Below are positions 25,989 through 34,346 of a DNA stretch of 64,000 bases, piece by piece. The translations under genes and the position numbers were made by a program. Numbering within the stretch: the stretch's first letter is position 1; every line of letters begins with the position of its first letter. The notes under the pieces are model-generated. The model was not told where the DNA came from and searched no databases. It saw only the letters and a list, made by a program, of their open reading frames with translations. This DNA is from Mogibacterium sp. (GTDB lineage Bacteria; Bacillota; Clostridia; Peptostreptococcales; Anaerovoracaceae), in assembly GCA_024403035.1 (NCBI GenBank), contig JAKSSP010000006.1, forward strand, positions 1 through 64,000, read 5' to 3'.

Positions 25989-26164
25989 ATCCTCTGCAAG
26001 GCATGCCTACTTAGTGGCAACCGGGAGTGAAAGAATCCGGACACAGAAGATCTAATCAGCAGATGCGATCACGGGGCAGCCTCAGAAAACAAAAAACACG
26101 ACTTAAAAAGAATAGCCGTATTGCAGACATGCACGGCAAACAACTGAATATCAGGAAGTAACGA

Positions 26165-26193
26165 GGGACGGGCAAGCCCGTCCCCTTATTGTT
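26165..26193 (+). terminator. Rho-independent terminator of the structured RNA
   Basis: GGGACGGG-CAAG-CCCGTCCC is followed by CTTATTGTTGTT. The U-tract is on the plus strand, which fixes the direction of the RNA; on the minus strand, after asd, the stem is followed by TCGTTACTT, a poor tract. Confidence 0.85.
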
Positions 26194-26213
26194 GTTATGG
26201 TTTTTTCTCCGCC

Positions 26214-27251
26214 CTACTCTTTTATCAGCAGCTCGGCGATCTGAACAGCGTTTGTGGCTGCTCCCTTTCTTACCTGATCGCCGCAGCACCAGAGATTGAT
26301 GCCGTTCTCGTTCACGAGGTCACGGCGTATCCTGCCTACATATACGATGTCCTGATTCGATGTCAGGATAGGCATTGGATAGATCTTATCGTTCGGTTCA
26401 TCGTAAAGCCTGCATCCCTGAGCCTGTTCAACAGCAGCTCTTACTTCAGAGAGTTCGAGTCTCTTTTCGGTGATCACATCGATGGATACGGCGTGCGATC
26501 TTTCTACAGGAACTCTTACGCATGTGCAGCTGACCTTGAGTTCAGGCAGGTGCATTATCTTGCGGCCCTCGTTCTGCAGCTTCATCTCCTCGGATGAGTA
26601 CAGGTTCTCGCCGAATCCGCCGATCTGCGGGATAACGTTGTATGCGATCTGGTACTGGAATACCTTCGGATCGATGTCCGCTCCGTATGAATTGCCCTCG
26701 CCGCCTGCGGCTCTTGCCTTCAGGACGGCTTCAGACTGATCGTACATCTCTACAGGACCTGCAGCGCCTGCGCCGCTCGTTGCCTGATACGACGATGCGT
26801 ACATGGCCTCTATTTTAGACAGCTGGTTGATAGCATTTACCGCAACCAGTGAGATAATAGTGGTGCAGTTAGGATTGCTGATGATACCGTTGTTCCACTC
26901 CACGTCCTCAGGGTTTATCTCAGGCACTACCAGCGGGACGTCATCGCAAAGCCTGAATGCCGAGGAATTGTCAACGAAGACCGCTCCGGCCGTCTTGATG
27001 TGAGGGGCCATTGCCTCAGCGATGTCATTCTCGGATGCTCCGAGTACTATGTCGAGTCCCTCGAAAGCCGTCTCGCATGTCCTCTGTATGACTACATCAC
27101 CAAAAGGCGTGTTCAGAGTCTTGCCCTCCGACCTCTCACTTGCCAGGCATCTGAGTTCTCCCACAGGGAAGTTCCTCTCGCCCAGCACCTTTATCATCTG
27201 CTGTCCGACTGCTCCGGTCGCACCCATTACTCCTACATTGTACTTTTTCAT
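26214..27251 (-). CDS. asd: Aspartate-semialdehyde dehydrogenase
   Basis: The NADPH-dependent enzyme reduces aspartyl phosphate to aspartate semialdehyde, the branch point to lysine, threonine and methionine. The 345 residues carry GATGAVGQQM at the N-terminus, the catalytic cysteine in SNPNCTTI (near residue 130) and the conserved PQIGGFGENLYSSEE and CVRVPVERSHA segments. It is the last gene of hom-lysC-asd; 14 bp separate it from lysC. Confidence 0.97.
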   Translation of the reverse strand: MKKYNVGVMGATGAVGQQMIKVLGERNFPVGELRCLASERSEGKTLNTPFGDVVIQRTCETAFEGLDIVLGASENDIAEAMAPHIKTAGAVFVDNSSAFRLCDDVPLVVPEINPEDVEWNNGIISNPNCTTIISLVAVNAINQLSKIEAMYASSYQATSGAGAAGPVEMYDQSEAVLKARAAGGEGNSYGADIDPKVFQYQIAYNVIPQIGGFGENLYSSEEMKLQNEGRKIMHLPELKVSCTCVRVPVERSHAVSIDVITEKRLELSEVRAAVEQAQGCRLYDEPNDKIYPMPILTSNQDIVYVGRIRRDLVNENGINLWCCGDQVRKGAATNAVQIAELLIKE

Positions 27252-27265
27252 TTTGTCCCTTCTTT

Positions 27266-28594
27266 CTACTTCTTCGCAAAGCTTTCATAGAGCACGCGTA
27301 TCGCCTTCTCGAAGTCTTCATCGAAGACTCCTATCATGATATTGATCTCGTCCGCGCCCTGTTCTATCGTTCTGATGTTGATATGTTCTTCTCCAAGCGT
27401 CCTGAATATCTTACCGGAGATGCCTGTCCTGTAGGCCATCTGGCGTCCTACTATGGCTATCAGGCTGATGCCCTCTGTCAGGGCAACGTTATCGATGCTC
27501 TCAAACTCCGACAGTTCGTGCATGAGTTCGTGTTTTCTGCTCCTTATACTCTCGCTTGGGAACACCACAGAGAAACTGTCCACACCGCTCGGGATCTGCT
27601 CTACCGGAATGTCGTATCGGGCAAACACCTCCAGCACCTGCCTCAGGAGTCCGAGCTTTTCCTCGCCTATCCTGCTCTTGTATATGTTGATGATCGAGAA
27701 ATTGCGCTTTCCGGCGATTCCGGTGATGAATCTTTCGGTCTCCTCTTCAAGTTCGTCGTCAAAGTGTTCTCCGATGATGGTGCCCGGGTCTTCCGGCGCG
27801 TTGGTATTGCGGATATTGACAGGAATGTCCCTTACCCTTACCGGGAACACGGTGTCCTCATGAAGCACGGACGCTCCCATGTAGCTGAGTTCTCTGAGCT
27901 CGTCATACGTTACTCTGGCTATGGTCTTAGGGTCTTTCACTATCCTAGGGTCTACCATGAGTATGCCCGACACATCAGTCCAGTTTTCATACACATCCGC
28001 GCCCAGATAGCCGGCGGCGAGGGCTCCTGTTATATCCGATCCGCCGCGCGGGAACACCTTGATCTCACCGTTCGGCAGCGCTCCGTAGAATCCCGGAGTC
28101 ACTATCCTTCCGTATATGCTCTTGAGTTCTCTGAGTTTCTCTTCGGATTTTGCGGCATTTACCTTTCCGCTGTACTCGAAGCAAAGCCAGTCTGTCGCGT
28201 CAACGAACTGATATCCGAGATACTCCGCCATCAGCTTAGCGCTGAAGTATTCGCCTCTTGAAGCCAGGAAGTCTACGGATGTTTTTTTATCGACAGCGGC
28301 AAAGGTATCATCCATGAGCCCCGCGATGTCGATGTCCAGGCCGCAGCCTTCCTTGATCTCTACATATCTTTCCTTGATCATCGAGAGGACGCCGTCATAC
28401 GCGACACCGTATTTGATGTGCGCGTGTATCAGGTAAAGCAGGTCGGTGATTTTGTTGTCACTGCTGCATCTCTTTCCCGGAGCCGATACTATGACCACTT
28501 CGCGGGAGCTGTCGATCTCAACTATCTTTTTTACTTTTGCGAACTGCGAGCTGTCTGCCAGACTCGAGCCGCCAAATTTCAGTACCTTTAGCAT
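27266..28594 (-). CDS. lysC: Aspartate kinase
   Basis: The kinase phosphorylates aspartate, the first step of the aspartate family. The 442 residues include the N-terminal KVLKFGGSSLAD motif, the catalytic FPRGGSDITGA region and two C-terminal ACT domains (from ~300), the usual site of feedback control by lysine or threonine. The length fits the monofunctional ACT-containing type (class III-like). No lysine riboswitch is visible upstream of the operon; its first gene is hom. Confidence 0.96.
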   Translation of the reverse strand: MLKVLKFGGSSLADSSQFAKVKKIVEIDSSREVVIVSAPGKRCSSDNKITDLLYLIHAHIKYGVAYDGVLSMIKERYVEIKEGCGLDIDIAGLMDDTFAAVDKKTSVDFLASRGEYFSAKLMAEYLGYQFVDATDWLCFEYSGKVNAAKSEEKLRELKSIYGRIVTPGFYGALPNGEIKVFPRGGSDITGALAAGYLGADVYENWTDVSGILMVDPRIVKDPKTIARVTYDELRELSYMGASVLHEDTVFPVRVRDIPVNIRNTNAPEDPGTIIGEHFDDELEEETERFITGIAGKRNFSIINIYKSRIGEEKLGLLRQVLEVFARYDIPVEQIPSGVDSFSVVFPSESIRSRKHELMHELSEFESIDNVALTEGISLIAIVGRQMAYRTGISGKIFRTLGEEHINIRTIEQGADEINIMIGVFDEDFEKAIRVLYESFAKK

Positions 28595-28615
28595 ATTGTT
28601 CCTTCCTTGATCCTC

Positions 28616-29779
28616 TTATTCCGCGAGAGCCGCGAAGAACATCTCCTTGCCCTTCTCCTTGCGGTGATGTCCCATCTTATGCATCTCCTCTACCGCAACA
28701 GGCTTTGAGATGCAGTAGTAGATGCCATCCTTCTCTTCATATATATCAATGAATGGTTCTATGTGTTCGCACATGCGGTCATGTCTGATGTAATACCTGT
28801 GGACCGCCTTGCTGTTGTCCGCTTTCAGAGCGGAAGATCCGGCTTCAATGGCCTGCTCCTTTCCGTCACGGATATCGAGCACATCCTGTATGACCGACTG
28901 GCCTGTAGGCATCATGCCTGCTCCCTGTCCGTAGAAGCTCTGCGTGCCGATGTCCCTTGCCGTGAGCGTGATCAGGTTGTTGTTGACCTTTACGTTTGCC
29001 TCGAGCGAACCCGCCGGGAACGCCGTCGGCTCCACATAGACCTCGAATGAATCGCCTGATCTCTTCGCCTTCATCATCAGCTTGCAGACGAGGCCCTTCT
29101 CCTTCAGGTACGCAACGTCGCAGGACTGGATGGTGTCGATGCCGCAGCAAGGCACTTCATCCTCAGATACGACCGTATCGAAGGCCAGGTTCGTGGTCAC
29201 TACGGTCTTGCGGAGCGTGTCAGTGCCCTCGATGTCCGAGCTTGGGTCCGCCTCCGCATATCCGAGCTCCTGCGCGATCTTCAGCATCTCGCCGAAATCC
29301 GCTCCCTTGTCGTACATGGCGTCGAGTATGTAGTTGCACGTGCCGTTGACTATGCCCCTAACCTCTTCTATCTCATCGCAGCGCTTTGTGCGGAGAAGAT
29401 TGAAGAGCCACGGGATACCGCCGCCTACAGCCGATGTGAATCTGAGCTTCACTCCGTTAGCCGCTGCCTCATCCATAAGTTCCTTGTAGCATGCGCTGAT
29501 GAGGTTCTTGTTAGGAGTCACGACGTGCTTTCCTGCCCTGAGACAAGCCAGCACGTATTCCCTTGCCGGGTGTACTCCTCCTATGGACTCGATGACCAGT
29601 TCTATTTCCGGGTCATTCGCGATGTCATCTATGTTAGGTGTGATGATATCGTCCAGATGCTCATAGCCCGGCCTTCCGTGCCTGGCGAGTATCCTGACGA
29701 TATCTATCCCTCCTGCGTTCTTTGCTGTTTCATATGCGCCGCTTCCCACGGTGCCGAATCCCATAATGGCGATCTTCAT
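28616..29779 (-). CDS. hom: Homoserine dehydrogenase
   Basis: Hom reduces aspartate semialdehyde to homoserine. The 387 residues begin with the Rossmann motif GFGTVGSG (7-14), followed by VVTPNKN, the SAVGGGIPW segment, RGIVNGTCNYIL and the catalytic-lysine region DIEGTDTLRKTVVTTNLAF. A C-terminal ACT-like region of ~75 residues follows. GGAGGAAG precedes the ATG. It is transcribed divergently from thrC, 281 bp away, so the intervening region likely controls both. Confidence 0.96.
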   Translation of the reverse strand: MKIAIMGFGTVGSGAYETAKNAGGIDIVRILARHGRPGYEHLDDIITPNIDDIANDPEIELVIESIGGVHPAREYVLACLRAGKHVVTPNKNLISACYKELMDEAAANGVKLRFTSAVGGGIPWLFNLLRTKRCDEIEEVRGIVNGTCNYILDAMYDKGADFGEMLKIAQELGYAEADPSSDIEGTDTLRKTVVTTNLAFDTVVSEDEVPCCGIDTIQSCDVAYLKEKGLVCKLMMKAKRSGDSFEVYVEPTAFPAGSLEANVKVNNNLITLTARDIGTQSFYGQGAGMMPTGQSVIQDVLDIRDGKEQAIEAGSSALKADNSKAVHRYYIRHDRMCEHIEPFIDIYEEKDGIYYCISKPVAVEEMHKMGHHRKEKGKEMFFAALAE

Positions 29780-29959
29780 TTTGCTTCCTCCAAACTGTTG
29801 TTTTGAGTTTTGTATTAAAAACTATCCAATATTTTCAGTGCTTTTTCCGAAAATCTTCCGGTCATTTTTTGTTGATATTCACAATAGACCGGTTCGTATT
29901 TCTGAAAAATCCGTGTGTCATGGACAAGTAATTGCTCTGTGTCCGTGCACTGAAAACAC

Positions 29960-29988
29960 TTGTCTTTAAGTTAAAAGTAATGTAACAT
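29960..29988 (+). promoter_or_regulatory. Possible thrC promoter
   Basis: TTGTCT (29960-29965), 17 bp, TAACAT (29983-29988). The rest of the 281-bp hom-thrC gap is AT-rich; a leader hairpin CTGCAGC-TCTTTG-GCTGCAG (30021-30040) lies just before the thrC ribosome site. I see no T-box or riboswitch. Confidence 0.4.
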
Positions 29989-30060
29989 AATCAATGTATT
30001 ATTTCAATATTTTGTTAAGCCTGCAGCTCTTTGGCTGCAGTACACGGAAAGGCAATACTA

Positions 30061-31554
30061 ATGATCGAATACGTAAGCACCAGAGATCAATCGGTAAGAG
30101 TCAGTTCAAGCAAAGCTATCCTTGACGGTCAGGCTGCCGGCGGCGGACTGTATGTTCCTGCAGATATCGAAGCAGTCAAATCGGACTGGCGCAGCATCAT
30201 CAAGGGCGATTTCAGGAGCATGGCAAAAGCTGTCTGGAACGTCTTCTTCGATGATTACGGTAAAGAAGAAACAGACAGGCTGGTAGAAGTCAGTTATAAA
30301 GACAAATTCTCAGCGCCTGACATAACCCCGCTGGTAAAGGTAGGTGACGCGTATGTGCTGGAACTCTGGCACGGACCGACATCGGCGTTCAAGGACGTCG
30401 CCCTCTCCGCCCTGCCCAATCTCATGAGCGCGGCGCGCGGAATGAACGGCTTTACCGATGACATAATGATACTCACAGCTACATCCGGCGATACGGGAAG
30501 CGCGGCAATACAGGGATTCAGAGATGTGCCGGGCACGGGCATCATAGTGTTCTACCCTCACGGAGGCGTCTCTGACACACAGAGACTTCAGATGGTAACA
30601 CCGGACAGTTCCAACGTTACAGCCTGCGCAATACGCGGCAACTTCGATGACGCTCAGACAGGAGTAAAGAAACTCTTCAGAGAGATCCCTAAGCCTGTAA
30701 AGGGCGTATCGCTTTCGAGCGCTAACTCTATCAATATAGGAAGACTCGTTCCGCAGATAGTCTATTATTTCTCGGCATATGCCCAACTGATGGAAAAAGG
30801 CGTGATCAAAGAAGGCGACAAGGTGGATTATGTTGTGCCAACGGGAAACTTCGGCGACATAATGGCCGGCTGGTACGCTCTTAAGATGGGGCTCCCTGTC
30901 GGCAGGCTCGTATGCGCGTCAAACAAGAACAATGTGCTCACCGAGTTCCTCAATACAGGACATTACGACAGAAAGCGCGAGTTCTACAAGACGACCTCGC
31001 CTTCCATGGACATACTGGTGTCCAGCAATCTGGAACGCCTTCTCTGGTACGTATGCGGGCCTGAGCACACGCTTGAGTACATGAAACAGCTTGAGCAGAC
31101 CGGCGAGTATCAGATAACAGATGATGAGCTCTTTGAGATGCAGAAAGTGTTTACCGGAGTTTTCGCTTCGGACGATAAAGGCGCTGCCGCCATCAAGGGT
31201 GTGTTTGAGTCGGATAAGTATCTGATGGATACCCACACCTCCATCGCATGGGCGTGCATGGAGAAATACAGATCAGGAGAAGCGCCTGCCGATACTGTTC
31301 CTTTCGGAAGCGATGCTGCGGCGACTGTTGTTCTCTCGACCGCGTCGCCTTATAAGTTCTCAGCCGCCGTGCTTGAGGCTCTTGGCGAAGAACTGACAGG
31401 CAGCGATGAAGGCAATATGCAGAAGGTCCGTGAGATCACAGACGCGGAGGTCCCTTCCGGTCTTGCCGGGATCTTCTCAAAACCTGTCGTCCACAAGGAC
31501 GTCATAGAGATAAGCGATATGAAACCATATGTTATTGAAAAATGCACTAGATAG
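30061..31554 (+). CDS. thrC: Threonine synthase
   Basis: The PLP enzyme converts O-phosphohomoserine to threonine. The 497 residues match the long bacterial type: the PLP lysine sits in GPTSAFKDVAL, with LTATSGDTGSAA and PTGNFGDIMAG for phosphate binding. The ATG at 30061 follows GGAAAGG; an in-frame TTG at 30031 would add ten residues but lies within a leader hairpin. Homoserine kinase (thrB) is not adjacent. An ACT regulator gene follows. Confidence 0.96.
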   Translation: MIEYVSTRDQSVRVSSSKAILDGQAAGGGLYVPADIEAVKSDWRSIIKGDFRSMAKAVWNVFFDDYGKEETDRLVEVSYKDKFSAPDITPLVKVGDAYVLELWHGPTSAFKDVALSALPNLMSAARGMNGFTDDIMILTATSGDTGSAAIQGFRDVPGTGIIVFYPHGGVSDTQRLQMVTPDSSNVTACAIRGNFDDAQTGVKKLFREIPKPVKGVSLSSANSINIGRLVPQIVYYFSAYAQLMEKGVIKEGDKVDYVVPTGNFGDIMAGWYALKMGLPVGRLVCASNKNNVLTEFLNTGHYDRKREFYKTTSPSMDILVSSNLERLLWYVCGPEHTLEYMKQLEQTGEYQITDDELFEMQKVFTGVFASDDKGAAAIKGVFESDKYLMDTHTSIAWACMEKYRSGEAPADTVPFGSDAAATVVLSTASPYKFSAAVLEALGEELTGSDEGNMQKVREITDAEVPSGLAGIFSKPVVHKDVIEISDMKPYVIEKCTR

Positions 31555-31566
31555 GACTAAAATTAT

Positions 31567-32004
31567 ATGGAAGGTAAATACTTGATCGTAGACAAGGCGC
31601 TTCTGCCGTCATATTGTGAGAAGGTCGCTCTCGCCAAAGAACTGCTGGATGAGGGCAAGGCCGCTGATGTTAGTGAAGCCGTGAAGATGGTCGGCATATC
31701 CCGCAGCACTTTCTATAAGTACCGGGATATGGTAAGAGACATAAGCACAGTCTCGATGGGCCGCCACGCCATCATTTCCATGATGATGAGTCACAGAGTC
31801 GGTACCCTTTCTTCTGTACTGAGCATCATCTCACGCTACGGATACAGCGTATGGACCATAACACAGAATCCTCCCGTAGACTCCAGGGCAAACGTGGTCA
31901 TCACGCTTGAGCTTGGAGAGGATCCAAGACGGCTCGACAGTATGTTGAGCGATATTACAGACGTGCCGGGACTTTCCAAGGTACAGCTGCTCGGTATGGA
32001 TTAG
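31567..32004 (+). CDS. pheB: ACT domain protein PheB (UPF0735 family)
   Basis: A 145-residue protein with an N-terminal helix-turn-helix-like region (VSEAVKMVGISRSTFYKYRDMV) and a C-terminal ACT domain (residues ~70-140, HRVGTLSSVLSIISRYGYSVWTITQNPP). ACT domains bind amino acids. The family is found beside hom-thrC or phe genes in Firmicutes and is thought to be regulatory; the mechanism is not established. It lies 12 bp after thrC and 19 bp before the LysR gene. Confidence 0.9.
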   Translation: MEGKYLIVDKALLPSYCEKVALAKELLDEGKAADVSEAVKMVGISRSTFYKYRDMVRDISTVSMGRHAIISMMMSHRVGTLSSVLSIISRYGYSVWTITQNPPVDSRANVVITLELGEDPRRLDSMLSDITDVPGLSKVQLLGMD

Positions 32005-32023
32005 AGATGGATTAGGAGGATAA

Positions 32024-32908
32024 ATGGATTTCAAACAGATCGAGGCTTTTGTCAATGTAGTGCGGTACAAGAGCTTCAGCAAAGCCGCGGACGCGACTTT
32101 CTTTACACAGCCTACCATCAGTACACACATACGCAATCTGGAGAAGGAACTCGGAGTGAAACTGCTCGACAGAAAGAGCAGGACTGTTGAAATGACTCCG
32201 CAAGGCAGCAAGTTCTACAAGTACGCCGTTGAGATGATCAACGCCAGAGCTTTGGCGTTCGAGGCGATCAACGATGACAGCGAAAGCCTCGGCGGCATAC
32301 TCGAGATACAGGCTTCATCAATTCCGGGCGTCACCTTCCTGCCGGATCTTCTTGCGGGTTTCCGCAGTGAGCACAAAGGTATTCAGTACTATGTGTCAGT
32401 GTCCGACACTCAGTCTGTCATAGACAACATCAGCGACCGCAGAGGAGAGGTCGGTTTCATCGGTGAAAAAGTGACATCTTCTTCAATAGAATGCACCAAG
32501 GTTGCCGCTGACAAATCCGTTCTCATCGCTCCTGTGTCCTATGACATCCCATCTGAGATCAGGCTTACTAATGTCGTTTCATACCCTTTCATCTGGCGTG
32601 AGACAGGATCGGCAACCAGAAGGACCTTTGAGCAGGCAGCTCTCGACTCAGGATTTGGCAAGGAAGACTTCGAAGTCGCCGCGCTGGTCGACGACATGGA
32701 CGCGATATTACGTTCGGTCGAGGCCGGACTGGGATGCGCCATCATATCCGAAAAGATAGCTTCCTCCCTCGGAGGCAGGGTCAAAGTCGCAAACATCAAG
32801 GATTTCAACGAAGACCGCAGCTTCTATATGATCAGGCTCAGGAGCATATCGCTCTCGCCTGCCGCTGAAGCTTTCGCGTCTTATGTAAAAAGCAAACTAG
32901 GCGAATAG
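32024..32908 (+). CDS. LysR-family transcriptional regulator
   Basis: The 294 residues comprise an N-terminal winged helix-turn-helix (QIEAFVNVVRYKSFSKAADATFFTQPTIS) and a C-terminal periplasmic-binding-like effector domain. GGAGGA precedes the ATG. The gene is third in thrC-pheB-lysR, so amino-acid or sulfur metabolism targets are plausible; similar clostridial regulators (selenium-associated YbbH/CysB-like) exist, but no ligand can be read from sequence. A terminator follows, facing selD. Confidence 0.92.
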   Translation: MDFKQIEAFVNVVRYKSFSKAADATFFTQPTISTHIRNLEKELGVKLLDRKSRTVEMTPQGSKFYKYAVEMINARALAFEAINDDSESLGGILEIQASSIPGVTFLPDLLAGFRSEHKGIQYYVSVSDTQSVIDNISDRRGEVGFIGEKVTSSSIECTKVAADKSVLIAPVSYDIPSEIRLTNVVSYPFIWRETGSATRRTFEQAALDSGFGKEDFEVAALVDDMDAILRSVEAGLGCAIISEKIASSLGGRVKVANIKDFNEDRSFYMIRLRSISLSPAAEAFASYVKSKLGE

Positions 32909-32954
32909 ACGAGTATAAACTTATCGTTAAGCAGATATTAATAAGACTAAAAAA

Positions 32955-32993
32955 CTGCAGAGCCTTGTGATCACATGACTCTGCAGCTTTTTT
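32955..32993. terminator. Bidirectional terminator between lysR and selD
   Basis: CTGCAGAG and CTCTGCAG pair around a 16-base loop; the stem is followed by CTTTTTT rightward and TTTTTT leftward, so it can serve both convergent genes. Confidence 0.9.
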
Positions 32994-33010
32994 ATTGTTA
33001 TTTGCGATCC

Positions 33011-34216
33011 TTAATCGTGGATCTCTATCGAGTTTTTTCCTGTCTTTGGCTTGAAACAGCCTATTACAGCGGTCTCGCAGCCCTTCTCTCCCAGCTGTTC
33101 CGTGAGCCTTGGCAGTTCACTCTCGTTCACGGCTATCAGCAGACCTCCCGATGACTGCGGATCGTACAGGCAGTCGATCCTTGCTCTCAATTCCGCGTCT
33201 TTATCCGGATCCTTCGAGAGGAATTCTATGACTTCCTTGCCCGCGTAGTCTCTGTTGCGGTAAGCCCCTGCCGGTATTATTCCCATGGACGCCATCTCTA
33301 TGGCTCTTGGGAATACAGGCACCTTGTGACTGTAAAGCTCGAGTGTCACATTCCCTGCCCTTGCCATCTCCGCGGCATGGCCAATAAGACCAAATCCGGT
33401 GATGTCCGTGCATCCGTCGACCCTGACACCCTGCATGGCCTCCCATGCGTATCTGTTCAGGAATGCCATGGTCGCCTCTATCTCGGCGTTCTCCTCTTCA
33501 GTCAGAAGATCCGCTTTGGCGGCAGTAGTAAGGATGCCTGTTCCGATCTTCTTTGTTATGACCAGAAGATTTCCGGCATTAGCGCTGTTGCTGAGTATAT
33601 CGTCCGGGTGCGCGAAGCCCGTGACGGACAGGCCGTACTTAGGCTCTTTGTCATCGATGCTGTGCCCGCCTACTATGGTAGCTCCGGCTTCGCTCACCTT
33701 GTCATTGCCTCCTTCAAGAATGCCCTTGACTGCTTCAAGCGGGAGCTTCCCGTTAGGGAAAGTCAGGAGATTCATGGCGAGCTTAGGCTGCCCTCCCATC
33801 GCGTAGACATCGCTCAGGGCGTTGGCGGCGGCGATCTGCCCGAACATGTACGGATCGTCCACTATAGGAGGGAAGAAATCCACTGTATTTATGACCGCTA
33901 TGTCGCCGGTCAGTTTATAGACACATGCGTCATCGCTGCTCTCAAAACCGACGAGTATGCGCGGGTCGCTTATCTTAGGCAGACCCGCCAAAAGGTTCGA
34001 TAGGACTCCCGGCCCTATTTTGGCGCCTCATCCGCCGGCACTCGTCATCTGCGTAAGCAGCACCTTTCCGGTAGGATCGATGAAATCCGCCTGCCCTCCG
34101 GAGGCATGCGAAGAACCACCTGAAGAACTGCCGTCACCGTACGTGGCCGGCTCTATCTTGCAGGCGAGCTTTTCTTTTGCCTCTTTCAGTGTTTTTTCAT
34201 CTATCTCTTTTCCCAT
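33011..34216 (-). CDS. selD: Selenophosphate synthetase SelD, itself a selenoprotein
   Basis: SelD makes selenophosphate from selenide and ATP for SelA. The gene is read through an in-frame UGA at 34030-34028: 62 codons, Sec63, then 338 more codons, 401 residues in total. Sec63 and Lys66 (AGG-U-GAKIGPG) have the same spacing as catalytic Cys17 and Lys20 of E. coli SelD. Downstream come the ATP-binding DDACVY and the AIR-synthase-like fold (ALSDVYAMGG, GHSIDD, GFGLIGHAAEMA). A gene caller that stops at UGA would report two fragments. The Gly/Ser-rich N-terminal extension is ~45 residues. There is no Shine-Dalgarno sequence; an extended -10 lies ten bases upstream of ATG. Confidence 0.96.
33986..34030 (-). 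promoter_or_regulatory. Bacterial SECIS element in selD
   Basis: Directly after the UGA, CGCCAAAA (34025-34018) pairs perfectly with TTTTGGCG (33993-33986), and an upper stem TAGG/CCTA closes a nine-base loop GCCGGGAGT that carries the GU typical of SelB-bound loops. The distance from UGA to the stem is two bases, within the coding region, as in bacterial SECIS elements. Confidence 0.93.
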
Positions 34217-34226
34217 AGATGTATAT

Positions 34227-34235
34227 ATGATAACA
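34227..34235 (-). promoter_or_regulatory. Extended -10 promoter next to the selD start
   Basis: TGTTATCAT on the minus strand (hexamer 34232-34227) ends ten bases before the selD ATG, so the mRNA would have a leader of at most about four bases. Confidence 0.4.
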
Positions 34236-34277
34236 CCTTTTCACTTTTTTTAATACAAGATATTGTGTTTTTCTCTA

Positions 34278-34307
34278 TTGTCTTCTCAATATATGTTTAT
34301 ATATAAT
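34278..34307 (+). promoter_or_regulatory. Promoter of the uracil permease gene
   Basis: TTGTCT (34278-34283), 18 bp, perfect TATAAT (34302-34307), about 40 bp upstream of the ATG. Confidence 0.6.
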
Positions 34308-34346
34308 TACCGCAATATTAATCCCGCTAACGAAAGAGAGACAATC

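Larger units (their letters stand above)
25828..26193 (+). ncRNA. Candidate structured non-coding RNA, about 365 nt, unassigned class
   Basis: No protein-length reading frame lies between 25672 and 26213 on either strand, yet the interval has a promoter, many stems and a strong terminator. Stems visible on the plus strand: GCCGG (25847-25851) with CCGGC (25904-25908), enclosing ATCA/TGAT and GACTT/AAGTC; GCGCG-GGA-CGCGC (25920-25932); AGCAG/CTGTT extended by CGG/CCG (25938-25982); TGCC/GGCA (26004-26019); CCGGG/TCCGG (26021-26040); GCCGT/ACGGC (26115-26137); and the terminator stem. Unpaired stretches are purine-rich, as in complex RNAs. It lacks the tRNA-like ends of tmRNA, the conserved core of RNase P and the SRP tetraloop domain. 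The clostridial raiA motif is a class worth testing, but I cannot confirm it. Confidence 0.6.

Noticed and set aside
25828-26193. tmRNA, RNase P, SRP or 6S RNA
   Set aside because: No tRNA-like ends with GTTCGA and CCA (tmRNA), no conserved P4 or GAGGAAAGTC core (RNase P), no GGAA or SRP-type loop, and no single long stem with a central bulge (6S).
29780-30060. T-box or lysine/threonine riboswitch between hom and thrC
   Set aside because: No T-box core motif (AGGGTGGNACCGCG) or riboswitch core is present; only one small hairpin precedes thrC.
30031-30060. TTG start for thrC at 30031
   Set aside because: It lies within the leader hairpin and the ATG at 30061 has a better ribosome site and matches the normal N-terminus of threonine synthase.
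33011-33991. Selenophosphate synthetase as a truncated gene beginning at an internal ATG, with a separate small upstream frame
   Set aside because: The upstream frame and the downstream frame are in the same phase and joined by one UGA at the catalytic residue, followed by a SECIS stem. It is one selenoprotein gene, not a pseudogene.
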